Assembly: GCA_029204225.1 (NCBI GenBank)
Contig: CM055100.1
Location: 9,522,481-9,586,480, forward strand
Direction of reading: 5' to 3'
Source of the DNA: Diphasiastrum complanatum
Taxonomy: Eukaryota; Streptophyta; Lycopodiopsida; Lycopodiales; Lycopodiaceae
DNA length: 64,000 bases
The notes under the pieces were generated by a model. It saw only the letters and a list, made by a program, of their open reading frames with translations, ran no database searches and had not been told where the DNA came from. The position numbers and the translations under genes are program-made. Within the stretch, counting starts at the first letter, position 1. Every line of letters starts with the position of its first letter. Shown piece by piece: positions 33,811-45,639 of this stretch.

Positions 33811-34939
33811 GACTTTCAAGTGGGTTGTTTCCTTTAAACTGCACAGAAATCACTGAAAAAATAGGGTTCCATGGCACTAAGCTCTTCATCACATCTGATT
33901 TCTTCGAGTAGCAGCTTCATAGACAAGAATATCGTGATACAAGTCAAGCTTGAGCTTTCCTTTCTATGTTGAAGTTGTAGCAATGAGTGACAAATCTGAA
34001 TGGCTATACCGGAATTCTTTCAGAAATCACCACGAACCTACAAAGATCTATAATGGCCAGGAAAAAACGTAATCTTTCCCTTCGAAACTTTCATTTGTTC
34101 TCATGACTAAGATTTTGAATGTGGATCATAACAAAGAAAAGTAACATTCGTATGCGTTCATGGCCTAATTTTGAAGACCATGTTGATCTTTTTACACGCA
34201 TGTGATGACATACTATAATTTGATTACAAATGTTATGTTTAACCATAAGTTGTGTAGCAAAACCTTGGTTAATTTGTCACTTATGACATTAGAGATGTCA
34301 AAACATATATATGGTCCTTTGCGGTTTTCATACATTGATATTCTCTTACTCAAAGTGATAGGACTGCCAACTAGGCTTAAATCTATAAATCACATGATGT
34401 TGCATCTACTTTCTCAGATTTTGGAGTTTTCCATAATAATTAATTATAATGAGTTTTTGTAACTGACAAATGTAAAAAAAGTTTTGGTTGAGATTTCTTT
34501 GATATTCCAAATTTCTTTGAAATTTCAGCTCAAAAAATGATACGTTTATCATAGCGTTAATTTAACAACAAGGAATCACATTTTTAGAGATCACCTTAAG
34601 ATCTGTTAACTACAACCATTTTTAGGCTCTTGAATCATCATTTCATAATAAATCACAACCACAAAATAAAATTGTTCTGTGGTTGTGACTCATAGCTATT
34701 ACAGATCGTAGTTAGCTTTGTGAACACGCGGTTTTGCCCGCTATTGATTTGTGCTCACCAACATCATCTGACTTGCATTTCTATACATTCAATCTGAATA
34801 AATTATTGTCTGGTTTTAAATTTTGTCAGTGTTGCATGCTTTCCGCTTTCTATCTGACTCTCTAACTGTTTTGTCTGACTGTCTGCTCTTCTACTTCCGC
34901 AATCAAACTATGTTTTGTGTTCGCCTACTGTTGTAGTAG
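33811..34939. other. Intergenic, AT-rich
   Basis: No coding or repeat family recognised before the copia gag that begins near 34940. Confidence 0.45.
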
Positions 34940-35575
34940 TGCACACACCGAGGGAATCAGTCAACCACATGGCAAGGCATTTGCCATGGTCACTCTCAAT
35001 ATCAAAGACTCCACATTCGTGCTGCTCAGAAAGCTAAGGATGCATGGGACATCCTAGCAACTCTCTACGACATCAAAGATGTCACTTCCAAACTCCATCT
35101 GAGGAAGAAATTCTTCACTCTCAGAATGTCTGAAGCAGATAGTGTTTCGAGCCATCTCAACACTTTCAAAAACTTTATGGAGCAGATGACTGCAAGTGGA
35201 TTAGTCATTGAAGATTCAGATGTAGTAATGACTCTATTATCAAGTCTCCCTGATGCCTATGAAACTTGGGTTATGGCAATTTCAATCCAACAACATCTCA
35301 CTCTATCAAGAGTAATCTCGATGTTACTATAAGAGGAGATCAGAAGAAATATTTCCTCCTCCGGCGGATCCACAAGCTCTATACACAAAGAAAAATCAAA
35401 AGTTTAGATCCAAGAGGTCTACAAAGTCAGACTACACTGGCAAGAGGAGCAATATGTAGCAGCCTGCATCAAACACACCATCAACTTCAGGATCTTCATC
35501 ATTCCAGCTAATGCAAAAACTATTCTGCAAATACTATAAGAGGACTGGCCATCTCATCATGGACTGCAGCCGATG
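34940..35575 (+). pseudogene. Copia gag (element G)
   Basis: UBN2 gag: AWDILATLYDIKDVTSKLHL, KKFFTLRMSEADSV, VVMTLLSSLPDAYETWVM and LTLSRVISMLL, then a basic tail and a broken knuckle (FCKYYKRTGHLIMDC). One stop after MLL and several shifts. The N-terminus is missing. Confidence 0.82.
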
Positions 35576-36050
35576 AAGATCGACTTTTTGCTGGTGTCGT
35601 CCAACTTCTTTCTTAAATCTTCAAGGATCTGAACGTAGGCATTGCATCCAAACACTCGAATATGCTTAAGTGATGGCTTCAATCCTGTCCAGACCTCATA
35701 AGGTGTTTTGCGATTCAGGGCCTTAGTGATTGATCGATTTTGCAGATAGGTAGTTGTAGTAACAACTTCTGCCCAAAATTTCTTTGGAAGAGAGGCATGG
35801 GCCAGTATGCTCTTGGCACTTTCGATGAGTTTCTGATTCTTCCTCTCAGCTACACCATTGGACTGAGGTGAGTAGCTGGTTGTGTATTGATGATGTATTC
35901 CATGCAGAAATCCTTGAATTCAGTGGAGATGTATTCTCCCCCTCCATCAGTATGTAGAACCTTGATCTTTCTCTGGGTTTGATTTCCAACTGATGCCTTG
36001 AATTGTTTAAAGGTCATGAAGGCTGCTTCATCTTCCTCTTGTTCCTAGAT
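35576..36050 (-). pseudogene. Copia integrase segment, inverted inside element G
   Basis: The minus strand reads AAFMTFKQFKASVGNQTQ, KIKVLHTDGGGEYISTEF, then after a shift AERKNQKLIESAKSILAH, the TTYLQNRSITKALNRKTPYE block and HIRVFGCNAY, ending KKLDDTSKK at 35576. The plus-strand integrase tail resumes at about 36095 with YSLDHNAYKLYNLD, exactly the next block expected. This segment is therefore a piece of the same element turned round. Protease and the integrase HHCC finger are absent. Confidence 0.82.
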
Positions 36051-36059
36051 TGAGTGACT

Positions 36060-37762
36060 GGTTGTAGCAGCATTGGCTTGCTGTTGGAACTTCTTCTTCT
36101 TTTCTATTCCCTAGATCACAATGCGTACAAGCTCTACAACCTAGACACTCAGAAATCGTTCACTAATGGAGACATATTTTTTGTGGAATTAAAGACCGAT
36201 TCTTCAACCACAAGGGAAAAGTTCCATCGACTTTCAATCCCAGAGTCGACAACTTTGAACTCAAGACTGATCACAAGCTTGACACCGACTCCTCTGACAA
36301 TGAATCACGACAAGTCGAATCGCATCAGAGGACCGAAGTTCACAACCCAGAAGATTGAACTGGTCCAGACAGCCTCCATTTTGATTTATGGATGATCCAG
36401 TCTGCTACTTTGTATAGGAACCAACCACTATTTCTGAGACAATGTCGACACCTGATGCTAACCAATGGAAAGTTGCAATGGGCACTAAATTCGATTCTCT
36501 TATCGAGAATCAAACATCGACTATTACTGAGCTGCCAAAGGATCAAAATTTGATTCCATGCAAATGGATATTCAAAGCGAAGTATGATGTTGAAGGAAGA
36601 TTAAATTGATACAAGGCCATGCTGGTAGCCAAAGGCTTCTCCCAGATTATACGGAGACCTTCAGCCCTGTCGTTGAGCATGTTTTGATTCATCTATTGAT
36701 CTCCTTTGTAGCTGCAGCCAATCTTGAAGTCCACCAAATGAATGTCGAGACTGCCTTCCCCAACTGGACTATCGAAGAGGAAATCTATATGTCACAGCCA
36801 GAGGGATACGAGCTGAAGGGTAAGAAGCACCTTGTGTGCAAAATTTACAAGGCTCTTTATGGTCTGAAACAATCACCAAGAGCCTGGTTTCAAAAGATCA
36901 ATGCATTTTTCTACTTTCTTCATTTTTATCACTCTTTATGTCGACGATATGTTACAATATAGTAACATTCTGAATTTACTAAAGGATACAAAATGCATGC
37001 TAGAATATGAGTACAAGACGACTGATATGGATCCAGCCCATTACTGTCTCAGAATCCAGACCTATCGAGATCGACCCAACAGACAGATCTTCATCAGTCA
37101 ACAACGATATCTCATCAACGTGCTGGAAAAATATGGAATGACCAACTACAAATCGAGTTACTTTCCACTCGACCTTGGTCTAAAACTTTCAAAGGAACAA
37201 TTCCCTCAAACCAAGGCAGAAAAAGAGGAAATGAAGTAGTAGTATCCATTTCACTCCATTATCGGCTTACTAATGTATGCAATGCTCTGCACTCGACCTG
37301 ACCTTGCATACTCGATCAGTTCACTTAGTTAGTTCCTATCGATAACCCATTGGGAAGCGCTCATGAAGGTCATGAAGTACATCCAAGTGACAAAATATCT
37401 CAGCATCTACTATGGAGGCAGCTAATCTGCCAATATTCTCGAAGGATATACAGATGCAGATTGGGCATGAGATATCAACACCAGAAGATTGACTTCTAGA
37501 TCTATATTTTTGTACAATCAAGGCCCAATCTCATGGAACAGCCAAAAGCACACCTCAGTAGCATTATCTTCGATCGAATCAAAATACATAGTTGCCACGA
37601 ATGCTACCAAGGAGGCAATTTGGCTAAGGAACCTGCTTGCAGATATTGACCTTGCTCAAGAACATCCAATTACAACTTATTATGATAATCAAAGCACAAT
37701 AGCACTCTCTCTAAACCCGAGATTTCACTCTCAAAGCCAACACATCGATATCAGGTATCACT
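36060..37762 (+). pseudogene. Copia integrase tail, RT and RNase H (element G)
   Basis: YKLYNLDTQKSFTNGDIFF, then RT: NQWKVAMGTKFDSL, PCKWIFKAKYDVEGRL, YTETFSPVVE, HQMNVETAFPNWTIEEEIYM, KIYKALYGLKQSPRAWF. The YVDD box is FITLYVDDML at about 36930. RNase H follows with LLMYAMLCTRPDLAYSI, EGYTDADWA, ISWNSQKHTSVALSSIESKY and YYDNQSTIALSLNPRFHSQS. It is cut at RYHL and joined straight to an LTR start, so the pol end and the polypurine tract are lost. Numerous stops. Confidence 0.85.
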
Positions 37763-38300
37763 TGTTGGAATTCGATGCTCAGCCTCAAATCCTTTTTATT
37801 AATGAGCATCTTGAAAGAGCATCCTGAAAAATCAACTGAAGTCGACTCTATCGACTTCGAAGTCATCATAGTCCAAAGTCCGACTTATTGACTTCGACGT
37901 CACCATGTATATATGTATATAATAATGCTAACCTCCATCAAAGTGCTCGACACATCGAGTCAACTGACACATTGAAGTGCCCGAAGTACTTGACACATCA
38001 AAGTGTCCGACACATCGAGGTACCAGACACATCAAAGTGCCCCACACATCGAGGTACCCGACTTATCGGCTTTCTCATCAGGAGAATAATCCATCCATGA
38101 ACTATCAGACAATATCAAGTACATCACTAACAGTTCACCTAACTTGTACATATATTGATAGTCAGAAAGGATGGCCATCTAATGCATAACGACCACAGTA
38201 AATTAAGTAGATGGATTTGATGCTTCCAATGCACTTCTACCAGAGCTACTCTAATTCCATATCAGTCAATCAGTTCTCTGATCTACACTAAATTCCAACA
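37763..38300 (+). repeat. LTR start of the G/H copia family
   Basis: Begins TGTTGGAATTCGATG. The same start is found at 50094, after a clean polypurine tract there. Contains the minisatellite at 37939-38070. Interrupted by a gag scrap at about 38300. Confidence 0.65.
37939..38070. repeat. Minisatellite inside the LTR
   Basis: About seven diverged units of 17-18 bp, alternating GACACATCGAGGTACC and GACACATCAAAGTGCC, so the higher-order period is near 36 bp. A related but diverged series lies at about 48835-48990 in the opposite orientation. Confidence 0.65.
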
Positions 38301-38437
38301 CAAGAAAGTCTAGGACATCTTGAGCACCTTGTATGAAGTGCATGACGTAGCTTCCAAACTACATCTCAAGAGAAAATTCTTCTCCCTCAAGATGACAAAT
38401 GGTGATTCATAACATAGTCACATTAACCAAATCCTAT
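38301..38437 (+). pseudogene. Copia gag scrap between two LTR segments
   Basis: Plus strand: DILSTLYEVHDVASKLHLKR, FFSLKMTNGDS, HSHINQI; a 45-codon piece of UBN2 gag with two stops. Confidence 0.7.
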
Positions 38438-39011
38438 TTGTAAAGTACAGATTAGCCATTCTTTTAATTAGTTAGCCACATGTATATATACATTGACTTA
38501 TCAGTTGCTTCGGTTAGGCTCCATGAACAACGCTAAGCTCCATTGATAGCTGGACATTGAATTAGCTCAAAACTCGATCAAGTGGAGCTTTCAGAGCGCA
38601 AATGCTTTTATCTTTCTCTCTATTATCATAGAGTATTGTTTCAGGAAGATCGCAACTCTGTATGCATTCAGACTGTATTTTCTTCACAACTAAATAATTT
38701 CTATTCCAATAATCTAGGTCATGCATGTCATCTTGAATGCTCATTTTATTCATGTTCTGATTGTTCATTGTCAGCAGATAAACTTATTTGTAGATTAAAC
38801 TGTTCATGTGACTGATAACATATGTTGATTTGTCATTCCAATCACCTCACCTAAAATGCTTCAACAAGGCTAAATCTAAAACCTAGATAATTCATGCATG
38901 GCTATGGAATCGATCTTTTTGATAGATGTAGTTGCATGCACCAAGGATTGTGCTCGCTTCACTCTAATGCGTTCGCTCTGATGTGACGGGCGTAGACATC
39001 GAATCCCAACA
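38438..39011 (+). repeat. LTR body and end of the G/H copia family
   Basis: Matches the reverse complement of 48172-48737 and, more weakly, part of 56030-56560. Ends CATCGAATCCCAACA immediately before the primer binding site. That end is the near-perfect inverse of the LTR start TGTTGGAATTCGATG. Confidence 0.8.
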
Positions 39012-39023
39012 TGGTATTAGAGC
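39012..39023 (+). other. Primer binding site of copia element H
   Basis: TGGTATTAGAGC directly after the LTR end, identical to the PBS at 14514. Confidence 0.85.
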
Positions 39024-39189
39024 AGTAATCACTGCTCTCTGATTCTTGGAGGTGGAACTAGAGCTGACATTATCAGGACGATTGTTCGGATATAGTGTAG
39101 ACATTTGCTATAATTGTTTCCAGTCATATAATCTACTATCTGCATACACTCATCTTGAAATTCCAAATGGATTCATAACCATAGTCTAC

Positions 39190-39985
39190 TCTAATGGTAG
39201 ACAAACTCGATGGTCTGAACTACCACTTATGGAAATTCAAGATGAAGGTTGTACTGATGGCCAAGGAGCTTTGGAAAATAGTCGTTGGAACCGAACTACT
39301 TTCTAGTGTCGACGAGCAAGCCATTTTCAAGTGGAATCTCAAGGATGGCAAGGCTTTCGGCCATTAGAGGAGTTCTAAATCCAAAAAAGACCCTTTGTAA
39401 AGATTCTTTTTATATTTTTTCTCAATTTTTTCCTACACATGGACCAATCAAAACACTCAAATTTGAAATCTACGTAACGTAACTTTTTGAGTCCACATTT
39501 TCATTTTGCACTAAAACTGGCATAACTTCTTAGTGGTAAGTCCAAATTTAGCAGAGTTTGGTGCATTGGAAAGCGCTCAACAAGGGCTTTCCAATGATAT
39601 GTTAGATGACATACTTCTGAGCTACGATTAAAAAGTTATGGCAAGTCAAAAGTATTAGTGTTATAATATTTTAATAATATAAACTACATCTTGCACGGAT
39701 TCTTAAAGGGTCTTTTTGGAGCTCAAAACTCCTCTAATGTTAATCACCCTTAATATCTCCACCACACAGATTGGCCACATCAGACAAGCCCAATCTTCGA
39801 AAGAGGCTTGGGATATATTGAGTATACTATATGAAGTGAGAGATGTCACTTTGAAGCTGCATCTAAGGAGAAACTTCTTCTCACTCAAAATGTTAGATAG
39901 TGATTTTCTTTAGAATCACATTAATCAATTTAAGACTCGATTAGAGTAGATGGTGGCAATAGGTTCATCCTTAAGTCATTTGAGA
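39190..39985 (+). pseudogene. Copia gag N-terminal part (element H), split by a MITE
   Basis: Before the insertion: KFKMKVVLMAKELWKIV and SSVDEQAIFKWNLKDGKA. After it (from 39740): LITLNISTTQIGHIRQAQ, SSKEAWDILSILYEVRD, LKLHLRRNFFSLKM, NHINQFKTRLE, MVAIGSS. The frame breaks off at about 39985, where the inverted segment begins. Confidence 0.82.
39362..39739. mobile_element. MITE with long terminal inverted repeats, inserted in gag
   Basis: 378 bp, no coding capacity. Terminal inverted repeats of about 36 bp begin CATTAGAGGAGTT on both strands and share a second block CCAAAAA-GACCCTTT. Flanking bases fit a 2-bp target duplication (AT or TA), and removing the element reconnects the gag reading of both sides. 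The superfamily is undecided. An internal palindrome (ttggaaagc ... gctttccaa, about 39568-39594) is present. Confidence 0.8.
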
Positions 39986-41215
39986 TGTACGCGCCGCCAT
40001 TGTCGCTTCTAAGAGTTTTGATCTTCTTGCATGTCTGCAACTCGGCATTTACTTTGTATTTCTTGAAAAATTGGAAGGCTTTAGATTTGTGCTTTAGAAA
40101 ATATACAACAGTTCTTTTTTACTAGTCATCTATAAATGTAATAAAGAATTTAGCACCAAGCAGTGATGGTGTTTGCATTGGGCCACATATATCAGTATGT
40201 ACAATGTCTAGCAAATCTTTAGATATGTGTTCTTGATTTGACTTAAATGGTCTTCTTGTCTGCTTTCCTATTATACAGCTTTGGGAGACAAGAGGGTCGA
40301 CAATTCTATAGTATAAATCATGAACTGAAGAATGTCTAGACATGTAGCCTATTGATGTATGATTAAGGTGACCAAGTCTATAATGCCAAATCAGTCCTTT
40401 ATTAATAGAAGCTGAACTGCTTAAAGCATGATCAGTTACAGAGTTACAATGACTAAGCCTATAGAGATATCCTTGTCTCTTTTTGAGTAAAAGAACTCTC
40501 CTGCTCTTATCAAGAATGCGTCAGAAATCTACTTGAAACTCTAGCTTATGTCCCAACTCTATAATTCGACTAACCACAACAGATTTGTCAACGGGTTTGA
40601 GACATGCAATACATTTGGTATGAGCTTAAATAATCCATTCTGAAAATTCAGTTTTATAGTACATTCACCTTCAATTCTCTGAGAGCTACTGTCTCCAAGG
40701 TGAACAAATTTTTTGATGTTGTAGGCCAAATAATCGATAAACCATTCTTGGTGGCTTGTCATATGTTGTGTTGCTCCAAAATCGAGGAACCACTCCAATT
40801 GTGACATGGTGATGGTTCACCATGAAGACTTCTTGCTCTCATCGTCTTCTTTTTTTATCTTCTACTTTGTTTTAGCTGCATGGGCTTGTTGATCCAGCTG
40901 CTTCTTCCTGTCATTGTTGAACTTCAAGATTCGACAGTCATGGATTTCATGGTTTGCCCTTTTGTACTACCTACAGAAGAGTCTTTTCGTGTTCTGAGTA
41001 GGTGGCTGATTCTGGGTCTTCTGTGACTGCTTCTGATTGTTGTTGGTCTATTGGACAACTTTCTTCTTCTGTTGCTTCCTTGTGTTCTTCTTCATGATTA
41101 ATGCTTGTGAGTCGTTGATGGAGGACAAGGATTCTCCATTCCTTCTTGTTTCCTCTTGCAGCAACATGATTAAGACTCTGGACCATGTTATATCTGACAA
41201 GGCATCGAGCAACAG
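39986..41215 (-). pseudogene. Copia gag C-terminus, protease and integrase start, inverted inside element H
   Basis: Minus strand from 41215: SRVLIMLLQEETRRN, a knuckle remnant (CRxYKRANHEIHDC, about 40975), protease WFLDFGATQHMTSHQEWF (DFGA instead of DSGA, about 40780), and integrase IVDPLVSQSCIIGKQTRRPF, DLLDIVHTDICGPMQTPS, TLRSDNGGAYIS at about 39990. Reversing this block would restore gag-protease-integrase order with the plus-strand pieces on each side, so it is an inverted internal segment. Several stops. Confidence 0.83.
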
Positions 41216-42440
41216 TTTGTTGCTTCCTATTCTCCACAGTCAGAATGGACTGGCAGAAAGGAAGAATAAGACCTTAGTCGAGTTTGCCAAATGCGTGATA
41301 GCTCATTCTTTGTTGTCCAAATCATTCTGGCAACATGCTATATCAATAGCAACTAAAGACTTACCTGACAACAAAACTCCTCATGAAGTTTGGACAGATT
41401 TCAAACCTTTATTAAAACATTTGAGAGTATTATTATGCTCATGTCCCAAAGAACAACAGAAAGAAATTGGATGAGCATTCTTTCAAGACTATTTTTGTTG
41501 GCTATTGTACTTCTGATGGAATGTATAGACTATACAATATAGAAATCTATAAAGTTTTTACTAACAGGGATGTGACTTTTATCAAAGATTAGTTTATTGA
41601 TCTGAAGGGCAAGGACCAAATGCCGTCTACAATTTCTGCTTCGACAACTGATTCTTTTCATAAGGTAATTTCTGTTCCTTCTAGTAGTCACTCCGTACAG
41701 TCGGACCCAGACGAAGAAGAAGGCAACTCAGGAGTAGTTAGCACAAAGTCGAATTTCAAAAACTTCGACCAGAAGATCAACAAGAACTCAAACTCAGCTT
41801 GTCCGACACACTGATGAGTATGCTCCCTATTTTATTCAGGAGCCAGGCGCAGTTGAGGAAGCTATGTCACAGGCCAATTCAGATCTCTGAAAGGAAGCAA
41901 TGGACAAGGAGTACAACTCACTATAGAGGAACTACACATGGACTGTCACCAAGCTTCCAGCAAAAAAAAAAAAGTAATCGACTGCAAATGGATCTTTAAG
42001 ATCAAATACAAAGCAGACGACAATATCGACAGAAGGAAAGCTCGACTCGTGGCAAGGGGATTTTTACAAATTCCCAATATTGACTACTTCGAAACTTTCA
42101 ATCCAGTTGTCAGCATACTTCTATTCGACTGCTACTTTCATATGTTGCTGCAGTAGATCTTGAGGTACATCAGATGGATGTACAAATAGCATTCCTCAAT
42201 GGAGTTATCGAGGAGGACATCTACACCAGAAGGCTACATCCTCAATGGTCAAGAAGACTAGGTATGCAAACTCCATAAAGCTTTGTATAGTCTGAAGCAA
42301 TCATCCATAGCATGATTTCATTGAATCAACACGTTCTTGATTGATCATGGATTCCAACCTAGCTCTGCAAGCTGTAATGTATATTTCAAAGTTGTTAATC
42401 AATTATTTGTCATCATCACACTCCATGTGGATGATACATT
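41216..42440 (+). pseudogene. Copia integrase tail and RT (element H)
   Basis: Starts HSQNGLAERKNKTLVEFAKC, the block just after the inverted integrase piece. It continues through LDEHSFKTIFVGY and YRLYNIEIYKVFTNRDVTF. RT reads KKKKVIDCKWIFKIKYKADD, ARLVARGFLQIPNIDYFETF, KLHKALYSLKQSS and ITLHVDDTL (about 42435), where the element ends. Many stops; RNase H and 3' LTR are absent. Confidence 0.82.
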
Positions 42441-44831
42441 GTTTAACGAATGGTTCCTAAGCAGGTATCCGGTTTGGAAAAAATTGTTTTGATTTAATTT
42501 CGAAGTAAGAGTACTCCCTAGAAATAGAGTTAAATTGTGTTTGAGGATTTTATATATACATAATCCATATCTATTTTCCCTTTTTGATTTTAACTGGTCA
42601 ATGGTTTTTTTTATTGCATTCTCAATTATTTCGGTCATTAAGATAGGCAACCAAAAGCTTTCAGTAAGATACTTGTTAAAGGTGAAATTTAGTTGAATTA
42701 ATTAAACAAGTGTTGTTAATAAATGGAGGTAATTCTTTATTCAACACAGGGTTTTTGTCGAATACAAAGAAGTATTGGAATCCAAATTTTGTAGATTTTT
42801 CATTTTTATATACTTTCATTAGTTGTACTAAAATTAGTCGACTTTAACGAAGTAATGCTAAAGTCGATAAAATGAAAAGAAAAAATGGCTTATCATTTGC
42901 TATGTGTCAAAGGAAATTTCTAGGACCTTAGTTGATGAAATTTTTCAAGGGACCGAAAAATCTAATGGAGTTAATAGTGCATTTGTGCTATGTAATCTGG
43001 ATTTCTTTGTAATCTTTGAACATCTGCATATTACCATGTATGAAGTAATTCCATAATAAATTTGTTTAATGGAATTCATATGATGTATCATATATGAGCA
43101 TGAGAATTATTGTAAATTTTGATATAATTTGGATGAATTAGGAGTGTGTAAATGCATGGATCACGTTTGAGTTGTTAGTACAGGAAAAGACTTTGTAAAG
43201 CTTATTACTAACCAGAAAAAAGTTGACAATGTGACAATAACCCATGTGTCGAGCCTTATTCCTGAATCATTTCACAAATGGATTATTGATATCCATCGGA
43301 AATAAAAGTTATGAATTCTCCGGTGTTTTGTTTATGTGCCTATGCATGTTATAGGAAATCCAGATGAATTAATTGAATTTTAAAATATCAGATGAGGCGA
43401 TTAAGGGTTTTCTTGAAGGAAGAGCTGGTGGTATGGGACATCAGTAGATTCGAAAAGGGAATTCTAGGACTATAAAGATCTGATTATCAATGATAAATTT
43501 GAGTACCTATTCACGATATGGAAAAAAGTAGAGTATTGGTTAATTGATGGGTATTTTGTGAAGTTTGAGGTCTAGTCTAGATCCCAATGAGAGTATCTCA
43601 GAATTTACAAAATCAGAAAACCCTTTAAGTTGTTTCTCACTTTTTAACAAGTTTAAAATTTCTCAGATACTTGATATCAGACTAAATTTCATGTGATCTT
43701 TCTGAAGTGATATCATGTAAATTACTACTTATAGGTACAAGGTTTGGAATTTTTTGGATAGATTCTTGAGTCTTTTGTATTTTTAATTTTTTGAAACCTA
43801 GATTATCTCTTATGCACAAATAGATCTCAGATGGACGATGTTTATTGTCACTCATATTGAGATTATTTAAAGGAGAAGTCCTGAAATTGTTTTTTGGAAA
43901 GACACTTATTATTGACTTTTCAAATATTTTCATGTTATCATCTCTCTAGGTAACTTTTGTAAGAAATTGGTGAATTTCTTTAAAAAAGAAGGGTGAAGGG
44001 ATGGGTAAGATTATATCAGAGGACCTGCCAGTTGCACAACTATTGGGAAAAGGCCAGTTGATGTATAGAAAGGGGATAATCTGAAAGCATTTTCGGTTAG
44101 TTCCAGAGTATGCACTGAAAATTTTCAAATAAGAAAAATTCTCTTAGAATTGTGTGGAACAATCTGGAAGTCGAGGTGGTTTGAAATTTGAAATCATTAT
44201 AAATAGTACTTAGTAAGATCGGAAGTTACTAATCCTAGTTTGTCAAGGATAGAAGTGATTTTGATCCCGGAATGTATTTATTGAATCAACCTAATCTTAA
44301 GTGGAGTTCTAGGATCGGGGAGGGGTTGGTTCAGAAGAAGAAATTTTGTGGTAAAATGTAAGTTGGGTTGGAAACTCATGAGTGGATGTGTTCCCAGTCT
44401 CAAAGATTTTCCAAATATGTTATTTACTCATGAGAAATAGAATTCTTCTGTAGCTGAGTTACAAGATTCTCAATGAGATATGAGAGTAACATATGTGAAT
44501 TTTGCAGGAATCTGTCAGATTAGAACATATGTGTATGTATTGGGTCATAGATTATGTACATGATTAATCTTATATGAATCTACTATGTATTCTTGGTTAC
44601 TATGGTTATTGATGCACTTAACCTAGTCGGTGATTAACTTAAAAGTGATTTGGTTAAGGATCTAAATGTGGTATTGTATTGTACAATTAAAATCTGCCCT
44701 AAACATTTGATATTTTTGAATTAACTTGAGCGATTGGATTACTCCTATGGAAAGTTGATTGATGTGATGAACATTGTGAAGAGAATTAACTAGAAACTAT
44801 TTCTTTATATATGTTGCTTATAACATGCATG
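42441..44831. other. Unassigned AT-rich DNA
   Basis: No long frames, no LTR pairing within the window. It resembles in style the 47269-48171 stretch on the far side of the non-autonomous element, so both may be one older sequence that the element entered. Confidence 0.35.
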
Positions 44832-45590
44832 TGTAGTGGGTTTCTTTCCTTGCCTAACCTGAATTCAAGATCTAGTCAATCTAGCATCAAAGTGACGGAG
44901 TAAGTTGTCACGCATAGGTTCATTCCCATGAGAGCGATAATATAGTTCTGATTTCAACATGAATGGAGGATCTAACACTAACATCCATTAACACTAAGCA
45001 TTAACACTACATCCATTAACCCTACTTCCATTAACCCTAAATCCACAACAATGATAGAAACTTACTTTTCTCTCTCTCCCTTTCTCTCTCACAAAAAGCA
45101 TAAGAAATAGCAATCCCAATAATGATCAAATCCAACAATTAGCAAAATCCAAAGAAAGCATGAGAAATGGAGGACAAGAGAGGAAGAGCAAGGACATTCA
45201 TCAATCCATTTCTAAAGAGAACCAATCTGCTTCATTGAAATGAGGAAATGAACATGAGGAGAAACTCGAGTTGGTCCCTTTTTATAGTAGAGAAGAGGAC
45301 CCTGGCCTTTGAATCCTATTGGTCCAGTCTTGCCTCTCTTTTTATTCAAATTTTAAAAAGTGTGGGAACCATCAAAATTGGAGGGAAACCAACTTTATTC
45401 ACTAACTTGACATTTAGGCCCTGTGACATTATAAGTCCCGCAAAAAGGCCTAAAGTCCTTTATTGACTTTTAACTAATCAATCAAATAACTATATGGTCA
45501 TTGGGTTGGACTTACACATGTAGGGTGCCAAAGCGCTCTCACTTATTAACTAGGGTTAGGGTTGCCTTGGGATCCGCAAACCCTCCAACA
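44832..45590 (-). repeat. 3' LTR of the non-autonomous element
   Basis: 759 bp; TG...CA termini. Holds a CT-rich patch (cttttctctctctccctttctctctc, described by position 45067-45092), which in the related LTR at 55258 has grown into a long microsatellite. Differs from the 5' LTR by scattered substitutions and a few small indels. Confidence 0.85.
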
Positions 45591-45639
45591 GTATCCCCCA
45601 CCAAAACTGGTGGCTTCCGACGACACCTGCAATATGCAA

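Noticed and set aside
45549-45562. AGGGTTAGGG-like telomeric motif
   Set aside because: It lies in the LTR and recurs in the other LTR copy; not a telomere relic.
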